Shown: piece after piece, positions 10,643-19,419 of the stretch
Numbering within the stretch: the stretch's first letter is position 1
Layout of the letters: each line of letters begins with the position of its first letter
From: Alphaproteobacteria bacterium
GTDB lineage: Bacteria > Pseudomonadota > Alphaproteobacteria > Micropepsales > Micropepsaceae
Direction of reading: 5' to 3'
Length of the DNA stretch: 64,000 bases
NCBI GenBank assembly: GCA_028865545.1
Contig: JAGWJY010000003.1
Span: 62,001-126,000 of the forward strand
Notes under the pieces: generated by a model
What the model was told of the DNA's origin: nothing
The model's input: only the letters and a program-made list of their open reading frames with translations
The model's database searches: none
Made by a program: the position numbers and the translations under genes

Positions 10643-11791
10643 TTAGTTTCCGAAAAACAGCCTGTACCAGCGGCGGTGATGCGTATCGATAGTAACGACC
10701 GTGCTCATGCCGGCACGCAGCGGCGGATCACCGGGCTTAAGGTCAAGCTTGATGCGCACCGGAATGCGTTGAACCACTTTGACCCAATTGCTGCTGGCGT
10801 TTTCCGACGGCAGCGCGGAAAAGGCGGAATCGCTCGCCTGGCTCACGGCGTCAACGTGCCCGTGCCATGTGTGGCCGGGATAGGTGTCGACGGCGATCGA
10901 AACGGGATCGCCGACCCGCACATGGGTCAGATCGGTCTCCTTCATATTCGCCGAGATCCAGACATCGCTGGAGGAGACCAGGCCGACGGCGCTGGTCGTG
11001 GTGAAAGCGGACAGAGCCGAAATCACCAAGGTACCCGGCTGTAGCGAATCCACTTCGGTGACGTCGCCCTCGAACGGCGCACGCACGGTCGCGTGGTTGA
11101 GCTGACGCTGCGCTTCCGCCAGCGCAGCCTGCGCTTGCTGATACTGCGGCGCCTGCTGCGGCGGCAGGTTCGGATTGCCGTTCAGTTTCGCCAACTCGGT
11201 GCGGGCGTTCTCCTGGATGGAAACCAACGTTGCTTGAGCAGATTGTAGCGTGCTGCGCGCCTGATCGAGCGTCAGCGATGCAATGGCGTTGGCCTTGGCG
11301 AGCGACAGATCGCGGTTGTAGGTCGTCTGGGCAAGGCTGACCTGAGCCTGTTGCGCCGTGACCTGTGCCAGCATGCCCTTGTAGGTTGCCTCCATTGACT
11401 CGATATCCAGGACACTTTGGTCCAACGCGGCTTTGGCGTTATCGACAGCGATCTGGAACGGCCTAGGATCAAGCTGGAAAAGTATTTGTCCCTTCTTCAC
11501 GTGTTCGCCCTGGGTGACATCAACGCTCTTGACCAGACCGGAAACGTCCGTGGTCACCATCAATTTGGCGGCGTGAACATAGGAATCGTCGGTGCCGACA
11601 TAGCGTCCGCCCGTCAGATAAGCGACCAGCGACACGGCGGCGACGGCAGCAACGCCGGAAATCATCGCCACCCTGCGCAACCGCGGCTTGTCGGCCCACA
11701 ACTCGCCTGCCCAGCTGCGGACGCGCGTGGCATGGCCACGCACGACGCCGTCGTAAGCGTTCGCAATCGAATTGCCTGGAATCGCTGACAT
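10643..11791 (-). CDS. emrA: EmrA-like membrane fusion protein (HlyD family)
   Basis: About 382 residues. One N-terminal membrane anchor (residues about 45-63, SGVAAVAAVSLVAYL), a lipoyl-like half motif YVHAAKLMVTTDVSGLV, a long coiled-coil hairpin (about residues 110-220, rich in Ala/Gln), and the second lipoyl half with ATVRAPFEGDV. It is the periplasmic adaptor linking the EmrB pump to an outer-membrane channel. The frame could start at a GTG at 11800 that overlaps the marR stop as GTGA, but GGAG lies ten bases before the ATG at 11791 and only two bases before the GTG, so the ATG is preferred. Confidence 0.92.
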   Translation of the reverse strand: MSAIPGNSIANAYDGVVRGHATRVRSWAGELWADKPRLRRVAMISGVAAVAAVSLVAYLTGGRYVGTDDSYVHAAKLMVTTDVSGLVKSVDVTQGEHVKKGQILFQLDPRPFQIAVDNAKAALDQSVLDIESMEATYKGMLAQVTAQQAQVSLAQTTYNRDLSLAKANAIASLTLDQARSTLQSAQATLVSIQENARTELAKLNGNPNLPPQQAPQYQQAQAALAEAQRQLNHATVRAPFEGDVTEVDSLQPGTLVISALSAFTTTSAVGLVSSSDVWISANMKETDLTHVRVGDPVSIAVDTYPGHTWHGHVDAVSQASDSAFSALPSENASSNWVKVVQRIPVRIKLDLKPGDPPLRAGMSTVVTIDTHHRRWYRLFFGN

Positions 11792-11796
11792 GCGGG

Positions 11797-12279
11797 TCAC
11801 TCTCCTGCGCCGGCGCGTGCCTTTGCACTTTCCGCCATTGCCTTCTCTTTGTTGTCGGTGGTCAGTTTGTCTTTGATGTTCAAAAGGACATCGAGGGCCG
11901 TCGCCCAGGCCTCCGGTGTGAGGCCCTCAGAGAGCTCTTCGCAAACCTGGTCTCGATAGCGGGCAATCTCGGCAAGCACGGGCTCGGCGGCCGGCAGCAA
12001 ATGGAGCCGGTGGACGCGGCGGTCCGTCGGGTCCGCCCTGCGCTCCACGAGGCCGCTCGCCTCCAGGCGATCGACAAGCCGTGCCACGGTGATCGGCTCG
12101 ACTTCACAGATTGAGGCCATGTCGCTCTGGCATAACCCCGGCTGTCGTTGCAGGCGGACCAAAATCACCCATTGAGCGCGAGTCATGTCATACGCCCGAG
12201 CGCGTTGATCGAAACGAGTCCGTAAAAGGCGAGCAACGTCATGGAGCACAAAGAATAGGTTGTTATCGAACGCTACCAT
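11797..12279 (-). CDS. MarR family transcriptional regulator
   Basis: About 160 residues with the MarR winged helix: WVILVRLQRQPGLCQSDMASICEVEPITVARLVDRLEASGLVERRADPTDRRVHRLHL contains, in order, the recognition helix and the beta-wing with the DRR arginines. The ATG at 12279 is preferred over a TTG seven codons earlier. It is the first gene of the efflux operon and most likely represses it, releasing on binding a phenolic or hydrophobic ligand as in other MarR-emrAB units. Palindromes with the shared half-site ATAAC/GTTAT lie 30-90 bases upstream and are good candidates for its own operator. Confidence 0.9.
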   Translation of the reverse strand: MVAFDNNLFFVLHDVARLLRTRFDQRARAYDMTRAQWVILVRLQRQPGLCQSDMASICEVEPITVARLVDRLEASGLVERRADPTDRRVHRLHLLPAAEPVLAEIARYRDQVCEELSEGLTPEAWATALDVLLNIKDKLTTDNKEKAMAESAKARAGAGE

Positions 12280-12311
12280 AGCGGGCACCGGTTGAAGCAA
12301 CGCGTGACAAC

Positions 12312-12369
12312 ATAAGGAAGCTTATAATAATACTCAAGATGATAACGTACGTTATGAATAACAAGTTAT
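12312..12369. promoter_or_regulatory. Candidate MarR operator cluster and marR-emrAB promoter region
   Basis: A very AT-rich island between GC-rich neighbours. It holds a perfect 14-base palindrome ATAACGTACGTTAT at 12342-12355, a second dyad ATAACAAGTTAT at 12358-12369 with the same ATAAC/GTTAT half-sites, and a related ATAAG-N4-CTTAT at 12312-12325. The spacing and the place 33-90 bases upstream of the marR start fit autorepression. The rest of the gap up to the pstS terminator at 12519 has no feature I recognise. Confidence 0.55.
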
Positions 12370-12518
12370 ATAGTAACTCAACCTATTTAGGGCGGATCGT
12401 GCAAACGACCAGGGCATACCGCACCTGCGAAAAAAGCATACCCCGCGCGTGCGAACAAAAGTGGGCGGTAGGCAGGTTTGGGCGCCTCAGGCCGTCAGGC
12501 TGCGCCGGCACGTGCCCC

Positions 12519-12555
12519 AAAAGCAAACGTCCGGCGGGACATAGCCCACCGGACG
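12519..12555 (-). terminator. Rho-independent terminator of pstS
   Basis: Arms at 12528-12538 and 12545-12555 pair over eleven bases on the minus-strand transcript, with one G-U wobble, around a six-base loop. The tail TTTGCTTTT follows. It lies 24 bases after the pstS stop and ends the porin-pstS unit before the oppositely ending regulatory region of marR. Confidence 0.8.
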
Positions 12556-12578
12556 CTCGTTACTCAGTTACAGTACGC

Positions 12579-13610
12579 TTACGGCCAGGCGTGGAGTTCG
12601 CTCGTCCACGAGGCTTCGATCTGCTTCACGACTGCCTCCGGGAACGGCACATAGTCGAGCTTCTTGGCATCCTCTTGACCGTCCTTGAGAGCCCAGTCGA
12701 GGAACTTCAAGACTTGCTTGTTCCTGGCTGGTGCATAGTCGGTCCGCATCAGCATGTAGGTGGCGGCAGTGATCGGCCAGCTGCCGGCGCCGGGCTGATC
12801 GGTGAGGATCAGATAAAAATCCTGCACCTTTGAGAAGTCGGCGTTGGCGGCAGCCGTCTGGAAAGCCTCCATGGTCGGCTTCACGCGAGCGCCAGCGGCG
12901 TTGACCATGTCCATGTACGTCAGGTGGTTCTGCATCACATAGGCGTATTCGACATAGCCAATCGAACCCACTGTCTGCTGCACGCTGCCAGCGACGCCGG
13001 CATTGCCCTTCCCGCCGATACCAGTCGGCCAGGAAACGGAGGTGTCGGAACCGACCGAACTCTTCCACTCGGGGCTGACCTTGCCGAGGTAGTTGGTGAA
13101 ATTGAAGGTCGTGCCCGATCCGTCCGAGCGATGGACAACGAGGATCGCCATGTTCGGCAGCGGGACTTTCGGGTTGAGCTTCTTGATGGCGGGATCGTTC
13201 CACTTGGTGATCTTGCCGAGATAGATGTCTGCGAGCGTCGGTCCGTCGAGCACCATTTCACCGGCCTTGATGCCCGGCAGATGAACGACCGGCACGATCG
13301 AGATGATGACCTGCGGAAACTGCATGATGTGGTTCTGACTGAGATCTTCATGCATCAGCGGCTTGTCGGAATTCGCGAAGTCGACGGTCTTCGCCTTGAT
13401 CTGCGCGATACCGCCGCCGGAGCCGATGGCCTGATAGTTGATCTGGTCACCGGTCTTCTTCTGATAGTCCTGCGCCCAGACGGAGAGCACCGGATAGATC
13501 GCGGTGCCGCCGGCGCCGTTCAGGTTGGCTGCCAGCGCGCCCGTCGCAACGACGGCTGCCGACACGAGACCGGCAAACGCGCCCAATCCCGCTTTCAGAG
13601 ATTTCTTCAT
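12579..13610 (-). CDS. pstS: Phosphate ABC transporter substrate-binding protein
   Basis: About 343 residues with a Sec signal peptide (FAGLVSAAVVATGALA). The mature start LNGAGGTAIYPVLSVWAQ and the later VHRSDGSGTTFNFTNYL are the phosphate-binding loops of PstS. It captures inorganic phosphate in the periplasm for the PstCAB importer, whose genes are not in this window. The ATG at 13610 follows AGGAAG; an ATG five codons earlier is weaker. It lies 126 bases behind the porin gene on the same strand, and no Pho box is seen directly in front of pstS, so it is probably read from the porin promoter through the intervening hairpin. Confidence 0.94.
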   Translation of the reverse strand: MKKSLKAGLGAFAGLVSAAVVATGALAANLNGAGGTAIYPVLSVWAQDYQKKTGDQINYQAIGSGGGIAQIKAKTVDFANSDKPLMHEDLSQNHIMQFPQVIISIVPVVHLPGIKAGEMVLDGPTLADIYLGKITKWNDPAIKKLNPKVPLPNMAILVVHRSDGSGTTFNFTNYLGKVSPEWKSSVGSDTSVSWPTGIGGKGNAGVAGSVQQTVGSIGYVEYAYVMQNHLTYMDMVNAAGARVKPTMEAFQTAAANADFSKVQDFYLILTDQPGAGSWPITAATYMLMRTDYAPARNKQVLKFLDWALKDGQEDAKKLDYVPFPEAVVKQIEASWTSELHAWP

Positions 13611-13666
13611 CTTACTTCCTCTCATTTTGCTGAGTCCGTTCAGAAACTAGAGAATAACTACCGCGT

Positions 13667-13726
13667 GGTTTCGGTCTGTGCTCCGGCAGGCCCGCACTGC
13701 CTGAAGGCAGGCGGGCCAACCGAAAC
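13667..13726 (-). other. Long hairpin between porin and pstS
   Basis: Outer arms 13668-13675 and 13719-13726 (GTTTCGGT/ACCGAAAC) enclose a strong inner hairpin at 13689-13717 with a seven-base stem, one bulged A, a five-base stem and a four-base loop. No T tract follows on the minus strand, so it is unlikely to be a full terminator. It may stabilise the upstream mRNA or reduce read-through so that porin and PstS are made in different amounts. Confidence 0.6.
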
Positions 13727-13736
13727 TAGGCGGGTA

Positions 13737-14984
13737 CTACCATTGGAAATCGCCCCAGATGCCAATTTCGTTGTCGGCGCCGTTGTTGCCCATGGCGAAC
13801 GCCGTACCGCCGATGGTGCCGTTGGAATCGCCGAAGGAGCCGTTGCTGCCGGCATCGTGCTTATAGACCAGTGCAATGTCGACAATCTTCGTCGGACGGT
13901 AGTCGATGCCGATGTTGTAGTAGTTGTTGTGGTACATCTTGCGCGCCACGTCCGAGTACGGCTTCACATAGTCATAGCGGCCGAACACCGACCATTTTGG
14001 ATCGAACTGGTACGAGGCGAAGGGCGAGTAGCCGTCGGCGCTGGAAGACGTTGCCGAAGTGACCTGGGTCCAGTTGTCGGCGTGGAAGTACTCGACACCG
14101 ACTTTCAGGCCACTAAACGTGTACGATCCCATCGCGTCGAAGCGCTGAGCCGTATGGAGCGTTGTAATCCCGTGTTGGGTGCCAAGCTTGCCGTCATAAC
14201 CGCCGATCGCAAGTGTGAGACCTTGGTAGTTGAGGCTGATGCGGCCTTCGAAGTCAGGGCTGTTGGTGCGGATCAGCTTCTTGTAGCCGGCACCCGTCGT
14301 GGCGGCGAACTCGTAGCTCACGAGTCCGTCTGCCAGATCACCGAGCACGTACACGCCCCAGTCGGCGGAATTGCCGAAATGAGTGCGGTCGATCAGCGTG
14401 TTTTCGACGAAACGGTAGCCGTAAACGCCTTCGGCGTAAGGAATCCAAGGCATGTCTGCCGAACCGACGCGTACGATGAAGGCCGGGTCGAGCTTTGCCT
14501 GCAAATACGCCTTCTTGATGTAAATCTGCGAGACGTTATCGGAGCTCACATAAGCAACGTCAGTCGTGAGGTTCGCCGAGAAGACCTCGTCGAATTTGTG
14601 GTCGATGCCGAGATAAAAGCGTTTGATGTCGAAGCTCGTACCGTTGCTCGAGCTGGCGACGCCGTTGTTCTTGTTGTTGAGGTTGGTGACGTCGAAGTAC
14701 ATGCGGCCGCTGATCGAGGTGTTGTCCCACCAGCCGCTCATCGGCTTCCAGGCCGAAACGGTGTCATGGTCGGCGGCTTGATGAATTTCCGACTGCTGCA
14801 GCTCGGCTTCCAGCGCGTCCACCCGCTGCGAGAGTTGGTCGTACTGGTCCTGCGAAACGCCAGCCGGCATCGCGCTGGAGTTCGACATGCCGTCCGAGCT
14901 GCCTTTACCGGCGAAACCGGCCTGTGCGGTCGCGATAAGCGCCACGGCAGCAACGCCGGCCATCAATGCTGACTTCCCCTTCAT
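13737..14984 (-). CDS. Phosphate-selective porin, OprO/OprP family
   Basis: 415 residues. A signal peptide (VAAVALIATAQAGFA) is followed by a short coiled coil around residues 45-65 (YDQLSQRVDALEAELQQ), as in trimeric OprO/P-type porins, then alternating beta strands such as FYLGIDHKFDEVFSANLTTD ending in an aromatic C-terminal residue (GDFQW). It should form an outer-membrane channel that favours anions, most likely phosphate or polyphosphate. The three-repeat Pho box 135 bases upstream and pstS downstream strongly support a phosphate-starvation role. A general porin is the alternative. Confidence 0.88.
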   Translation of the reverse strand: MKGKSALMAGVAAVALIATAQAGFAGKGSSDGMSNSSAMPAGVSQDQYDQLSQRVDALEAELQQSEIHQAADHDTVSAWKPMSGWWDNTSISGRMYFDVTNLNNKNNGVASSSNGTSFDIKRFYLGIDHKFDEVFSANLTTDVAYVSSDNVSQIYIKKAYLQAKLDPAFIVRVGSADMPWIPYAEGVYGYRFVENTLIDRTHFGNSADWGVYVLGDLADGLVSYEFAATTGAGYKKLIRTNSPDFEGRISLNYQGLTLAIGGYDGKLGTQHGITTLHTAQRFDAMGSYTFSGLKVGVEYFHADNWTQVTSATSSSADGYSPFASYQFDPKWSVFGRYDYVKPYSDVARKMYHNNYYNIGIDYRPTKIVDIALVYKHDAGSNGSFGDSNGTIGGTAFAMGNNGADNEIGIWGDFQW

Positions 14985-15118
14985 TAGAACCCTCTTTCAA
15001 TTCGTTCAGGGAAAAGACCAGAGATCGAAGCTGCGAGATGTATCGCCTGTAGCGGCGCCCCTCCGCTTAGCGGTCTTTTTTGCCCGGGCGATGCTTCGCA
15101 GGGGGCGGCTACATGTCG

Positions 15119-15147
15119 GTGACGGTTTGGTGAAGTAAATGTGACAA
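15119..15147 (-). promoter_or_regulatory. PhoB-binding site (Pho box), three repeats
   Basis: Read on the minus strand, three heptamers TTGTCAC, ACTTCAC and CCGTCAC are separated by the four-base spacers ATTT and CAAA. This is the 7+4 direct-repeat pattern of PhoB boxes (consensus CTGTCAT with AT-rich spacers). It points toward the porin gene, about 135 bases away. No clear -10 is seen. The 262-base gap also holds a small CCGCT/AGCGG stem with a T run near 15063-15080 in the leader. The rightward gene at 15247 could share the site. Confidence 0.75.
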
Positions 15148-15246
15148 CGACCGAAGCGTGGGCGGCGTTGCCGATCTGGTACACTGCCGTCACGACGTTG
15201 ACGCTGACCAGCTTGACCCTATCTCGGCCAACGCTACGGTCTGTCG

Positions 15247-16914
15247 ATGTCGAAAGACGCTTTGATGCCAAGATTGACATGGATCTTTGCGATTCTTCTC
15301 ACACTGACAGCTGCACATGCTGCAGGAAGTGGCACGGCCAATTCTTCACCACTCTATGTGGTTCGACACGACCATTGGTCAGCGGACGACGAGCAAGGTT
15401 ATCGCCAGTTCATCCAGGTGATCGGCGAATCGGCATGCGATACGGTGAATGCCTGCCTGCACAGTGATGCCAATCCGTTCCGCGCGAGCGATCCGCCGAA
15501 TCACAGCTTTGCTGCCGATTGCGCCGACCTGCCCTACGTCCTTCGCTTCTACTATGCGTGGAAGCGCGGGCTGCCGTTTTCATACGTCGGCGCGGTGGTC
15601 CCGCACGGCGCTGTCGGCAGTGACGGCGATCTCCGCTACTCGCGGCATGGCAACAGCGTTGCGAGCCGCGTCGACGTAGCCAGCGGTGTAATGAGCGGCT
15701 ATGAGATTATCGATCAAATTCGTGCTGCCGTTTCGTCGGCGACGTACCGCATCCATCCCGATCTGGAGAAACCGTTCGAACAGGATTTCTATTCGCCCGC
15801 GATAACGCCGCGATCAGTTGGACCGGGCACGGTAATCTACGATCCTGCCGGACATCTTGCGATGGTCTACAAGATTGGTGCCGATGGACGCGTCTACTTC
15901 TTTGACGCGCACACCGACAATTCACTTACGCAGATGACCTATGACCTGCGTTTCATGCGCGCGCGTCCTGCCCACGGCGCCGGTTTCAAGAACTGGCGGC
16001 CCATCCGGCTCGTTGGCGCGACACGACAGGCTGACGGGACTCTGGCTGGCGGCCACATTGTCGTGGCCGCTAACAAGGACATTGCCGACTTTTCCGACGA
16101 ACAATATTTCGGCAACGGCCGCCGCCCCGCGGATGAAGACTGGGCGCAAGGAACATTCGTCCTGCATAACGAACGCCTCGGCTATTACGATTACGTCCGG
16201 GCGCAGCTTGCAGGGGGCCGGTTGATGTTTGATCCGGTCGGCGAAGTCGGCGACATGGCGTCGTCCATCTGTTCGAATCTAAAGTATCGCGTGCAGGCCG
16301 TCGATCGGGCGATTTCGGCCGGCATGGCACGTATGCCGGAGCCCGAGCGTTTGCCGCCAAACATCTATGGCACCGAAGGCGATTGGGAGACCTATTCGAC
16401 GCCATCGCGTGATGCGCGCTTGAAAACGGCATTCAAGGCATTGCGCGACGAGGCGCAGCGCTTCGTTCAAATGCACCACCGCGAAGGCGCCATTCGACAC
16501 CTGTTCTATTTCGGCGATGACTTGGTGGGCGACATGTTGGCGGCTTATGACCGCGCAACCTCGCAATGCCGCATCGTCTACACGCGCAGCGACGGCAGCA
16601 AAGTCGCGCTGTCATATGAACAGGCGCGGGAGCGATTGTTCGCGATGTCGTTTGATCCTTATCAATGTCCCGAGCGCCGTTGGGGTGCCACCGACCAGGC
16701 CGAGCTATCAACCTGTCCCGACGGCCCTGTCAAACAGGACTGGTATTCCGCAGAGCAGAACCTTCGTAACCAGACAGACCGCAGCTACGACGCCCGGATG
16801 GATTTTACACGCGATGAATTGAAGACGCCCGGTGCCGGCAAGGGCGAGCGCTTACAGCCCGATACGGACGTTCGGGGCTATCTGCAAAGTCTGCGCGGCG
16901 CCGCCATAAATTGA
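15247..16914 (+). CDS. Secreted protein of unknown function with possible Cys-His-Asp active site
   Basis: 555 residues, not recognised. The N-terminus has a signal peptide (LTWIFAILLTLTAAHA); the start could also be the ATG six codons later. Cys92 in DCADLPYVLR begins a helix, His203 lies in AGHLAMVYKI and Asp220 in VYFFDAHTDN. The order Cys, then His on a strand, then Asp/Asn on the next strand is that of papain-like NlpC/P60 or CHAP amidases. The C-terminal 250 residues are polar and without clear motifs and include several further cysteines. It is transcribed divergently from the porin and is followed by a penicillin acylase gene 105 bases on. Function as a peptidase or amidase is inference. 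Confidence 0.72.
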   Translation: MSKDALMPRLTWIFAILLTLTAAHAAGSGTANSSPLYVVRHDHWSADDEQGYRQFIQVIGESACDTVNACLHSDANPFRASDPPNHSFAADCADLPYVLRFYYAWKRGLPFSYVGAVVPHGAVGSDGDLRYSRHGNSVASRVDVASGVMSGYEIIDQIRAAVSSATYRIHPDLEKPFEQDFYSPAITPRSVGPGTVIYDPAGHLAMVYKIGADGRVYFFDAHTDNSLTQMTYDLRFMRARPAHGAGFKNWRPIRLVGATRQADGTLAGGHIVVAANKDIADFSDEQYFGNGRRPADEDWAQGTFVLHNERLGYYDYVRAQLAGGRLMFDPVGEVGDMASSICSNLKYRVQAVDRAISAGMARMPEPERLPPNIYGTEGDWETYSTPSRDARLKTAFKALRDEAQRFVQMHHREGAIRHLFYFGDDLVGDMLAAYDRATSQCRIVYTRSDGSKVALSYEQARERLFAMSFDPYQCPERRWGATDQAELSTCPDGPVKQDWYSAEQNLRNQTDRSYDARMDFTRDELKTPGAGKGERLQPDTDVRGYLQSLRGAAIN

Positions 16915-17019
16915 CGACCAAGAAGACGTAACGTCACGTCTGCTAGGCGAAGTTTGCTCCTCTTGTGCGTCGCTATGGGCCCGGCCACTCTGCGGGGCGG
17001 GTTTCTGGGCAGGATCAAC

Positions 17020-19419
17020 ATGTCGAAGTGGTGGACGCGGATCGCGGCGGGTGCCGCCGTGGCGGTTCTGTTGTTGGGTTTGGGACTGACTGCAGAGATC
17101 GTCCACTTTCGGTATTCGCTGCCCAATTATGACGGCACTGTTCAGGTTCGAGGGCTGTCGGCGCCGGTCCAGATTTTGCGCGACGCGCATGCCATTCCGC
17201 ACATCATCGCCAAATCACGCGCCGACGTGCTGTTCGGACTGGGCTACGCCGCGGCGCAGGATCGCCTGTGGCAGATGGAATTCACCACCCGCGTCATGCA
17301 GGGGCGACTTGCCGAAATGGTTGGGCCTGCCGGCGTGTCGACCGACGTGTTCATGCGAACTTTGGGCTTGTACCGCCTCGCCGAGCAGTCCGTAACGCAT
17401 CTTGCGCCCACAACCAGGCAACTCCTCGAAGCTTACGCAGCAGGCGTCAACGCCTATCTGAAAACGCGCACGGGACCGTTGCCGATCGAATTCGCGCTGA
17501 TGGGCGTGACGCCGGAACCGTGGCGGCCTGCAGACAGCGTCGCGATCCTGAAGTCTATGCAGCTTTCGCTTTCTGGGAACATGATGGGCGAGATCGCGCG
17601 GGCCAGATTGGCCGGACGGCTCAGCCGACGTCAGATCGAAGATTTGTTCCCGCCTTATCCCGGCGATCCGGACAACCCGCTCCCAGTGTATCTGTCACTG
17701 TTTGCGCAGGCCAAGACGGCGGCATTGCCAGTGCCCGATATCACTGCGTCCAACAACTGGGTCGTATCCGGCGCGCGCAGCGTGACGGGCGCGCCATTGC
17801 TCGCTAACGACCCGCATCTGGAATTGACGATTCCTTCGATCTGGTACCTCGCCCATCTGTCGTATCCCGGCGAGGATGAGGTCGGCGCCGTGCTCCCCGG
17901 TGGGCCTGGTATCACCCTTGGTCGTAACCGTACCATGGCCTGGGGCATGACGAATACCGGGCCGGACACGCAAGACCTTTATCTTGAGAAGCTCGCTCCC
18001 GGTGACGTCAGCGCCTACGTCACACCGAAGGGTATAGAGCATTTTCAGACGCGCACCGAGACCATCGACGTGCGTTTCGGAAAGCCGGTGACGATCGCCA
18101 TACGCAGCACGCGTCACGGGCCGGTCTTGCCGTCGAACTATGTGCGGACGAAAGGTCTCCTCCCCAAAGGCTATGTGCTGGCACTGGCCTGGACTGCCCT
18201 GACGCCCAACGACGACACGATGCAGGCCGATATGGACGTCGCAAGTGCCAAAAGCAGGGCTGACATCAATGCGCTGATGAAAAACTACCTCTCACCGATG
18301 CAGAACATGGTGTACGCCGACTCGGAGAATCAAATCGGCCTGCTCCTCGCCAGTCGTATTCCGGTGCGCGATCCGGCGAACGACTCGCTCGGCTTGGTCC
18401 CGGCAAAGGGTTGGGACGCGCGTTACGACTGGAAGGGATATATCCCGTACGGCCAGCTTCCACGCATCGACGATCCACAGAGCGGACAGATCGCCACCGC
18501 CAATGACAAGACGGTACCGGCCGGTTATCCCTACACGCTGACGCGCGAATGGGCGGAGCCTTTCCGCTACTGGCAGATCGACAAGCTACTGGCGCAGACA
18601 CCACGTCACTCCGTGGCGACATTCAAGGCCATTCAACTCGACATCCATGACCGTTTTGCTGAAGACCTTCTGCCTCTGTTGCTGAAGGCGGGACCATGGC
18701 CGACGCAAGATGAGCGGCAGGCCGTGGCGTTGCTGTCCAAGTGGGACTACGCCATGGACGCCAATCGCCCAGAACCTCTGATCTACGAAGCTTGGGACCG
18801 GGCTCTGGTGAAGCGCATTATCGCCGATGAACTTGGCCCAGACTTCAAAGCCTTCTGGAGCCACGACGCGGTTTTCACGTTGCGCGTTCTGCGCAACGTC
18901 GACGGCGAAGGGCGTTGGTGCGACGACGTCACGACAAAAGCGCACGAGGACTGCGCGTCCCGCATTCGTTTGGCGCTCGGCGATGCGCTGTCCGAACTCG
19001 ACGCTTCCTATGGCCGCAACATGAACACTTGGCGTTGGGGCGACGCGCACCACGCGGTATTTGTGAATCAACCCTTCAGCGATTTTCCAATTCTCGATCG
19101 CGTCTTCGATCGTGAGATCGAAGCCAGCGGCGGCGCTTTCACCATCCGACGGGCGGATTTCCGCTTTTCTTCGGAGCGACCTTACGCGGCGGTCCACGGC
19201 TCGGGCTACCGGGCGATCTACGACATCGCACATCCGGACAATTCGCTCTATGTGATCACCACAGGCGAATCTGGAAACATCTTCTCGCCCTATTATGACG
19301 ATCAGCTTCCGCTATGGGCACACGGTGACTATTTCCGAATACCGACATCGGCGAAGGATGTTGAAGCAACGGCAAAGCATCATCTGACGCTTCAGCCGTT
19401 GTCTGCCAGTGCCCCGTAG
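17020..19419 (+). CDS. Penicillin acylase family Ntn-hydrolase
   Basis: About 799 residues. An N-terminal hydrophobic segment (AAVAVLLLGLGLTAEIV) exports the precursor. The A-chain part contains AHAIPHIIA and GLGYAAAQDRLWQMEF, family signatures. Ser244 in TASNNWVVSG is the expected N-terminal nucleophile of the B chain after autocatalytic cleavage, followed by NDPHLELTIPSIWY. The class hydrolyses amides such as penicillin G, acyl-homoserine lactones or cephalosporin side chains; the true substrate cannot be read. The ATG at 17020 follows AGGATCAAC and begins at the signal sequence; the open frame upstream is discounted. It ends 28 bases inside the convergent flavin reductase gene. Confidence 0.92.
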   Translation: MSKWWTRIAAGAAVAVLLLGLGLTAEIVHFRYSLPNYDGTVQVRGLSAPVQILRDAHAIPHIIAKSRADVLFGLGYAAAQDRLWQMEFTTRVMQGRLAEMVGPAGVSTDVFMRTLGLYRLAEQSVTHLAPTTRQLLEAYAAGVNAYLKTRTGPLPIEFALMGVTPEPWRPADSVAILKSMQLSLSGNMMGEIARARLAGRLSRRQIEDLFPPYPGDPDNPLPVYLSLFAQAKTAALPVPDITASNNWVVSGARSVTGAPLLANDPHLELTIPSIWYLAHLSYPGEDEVGAVLPGGPGITLGRNRTMAWGMTNTGPDTQDLYLEKLAPGDVSAYVTPKGIEHFQTRTETIDVRFGKPVTIAIRSTRHGPVLPSNYVRTKGLLPKGYVLALAWTALTPNDDTMQADMDVASAKSRADINALMKNYLSPMQNMVYADSENQIGLLLASRIPVRDPANDSLGLVPAKGWDARYDWKGYIPYGQLPRIDDPQSGQIATANDKTVPAGYPYTLTREWAEPFRYWQIDKLLAQTPRHSVATFKAIQLDIHDRFAEDLLPLLLKAGPWPTQDERQAVALLSKWDYAMDANRPEPLIYEAWDRALVKRIIADELGPDFKAFWSHDAVFTLRVLRNVDGEGRWCDDVTTKAHEDCASRIRLALGDALSELDASYGRNMNTWRWGDAHHAVFVNQPFSDFPILDRVFDREIEASGGAFTIRRADFRFSSERPYAAVHGSGYRAIYDIAHPDNSLYVITTGESGNIFSPYYDDQLPLWAHGDYFRIPTSAKDVEATAKHHLTLQPLSASAP

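Noticed and set aside
12339-12833. Open frame starting in the AT-rich region before marR
   Set aside because: Runs through the pstS terminator into the antisense of pstS; no ribosome site and no protein pattern.
12924-14972. 682-codon open frame antisense to pstS and the porin
   Set aside because: It spans two clear genes and their terminator-like hairpin on the other strand; composition is that of a shadow frame.
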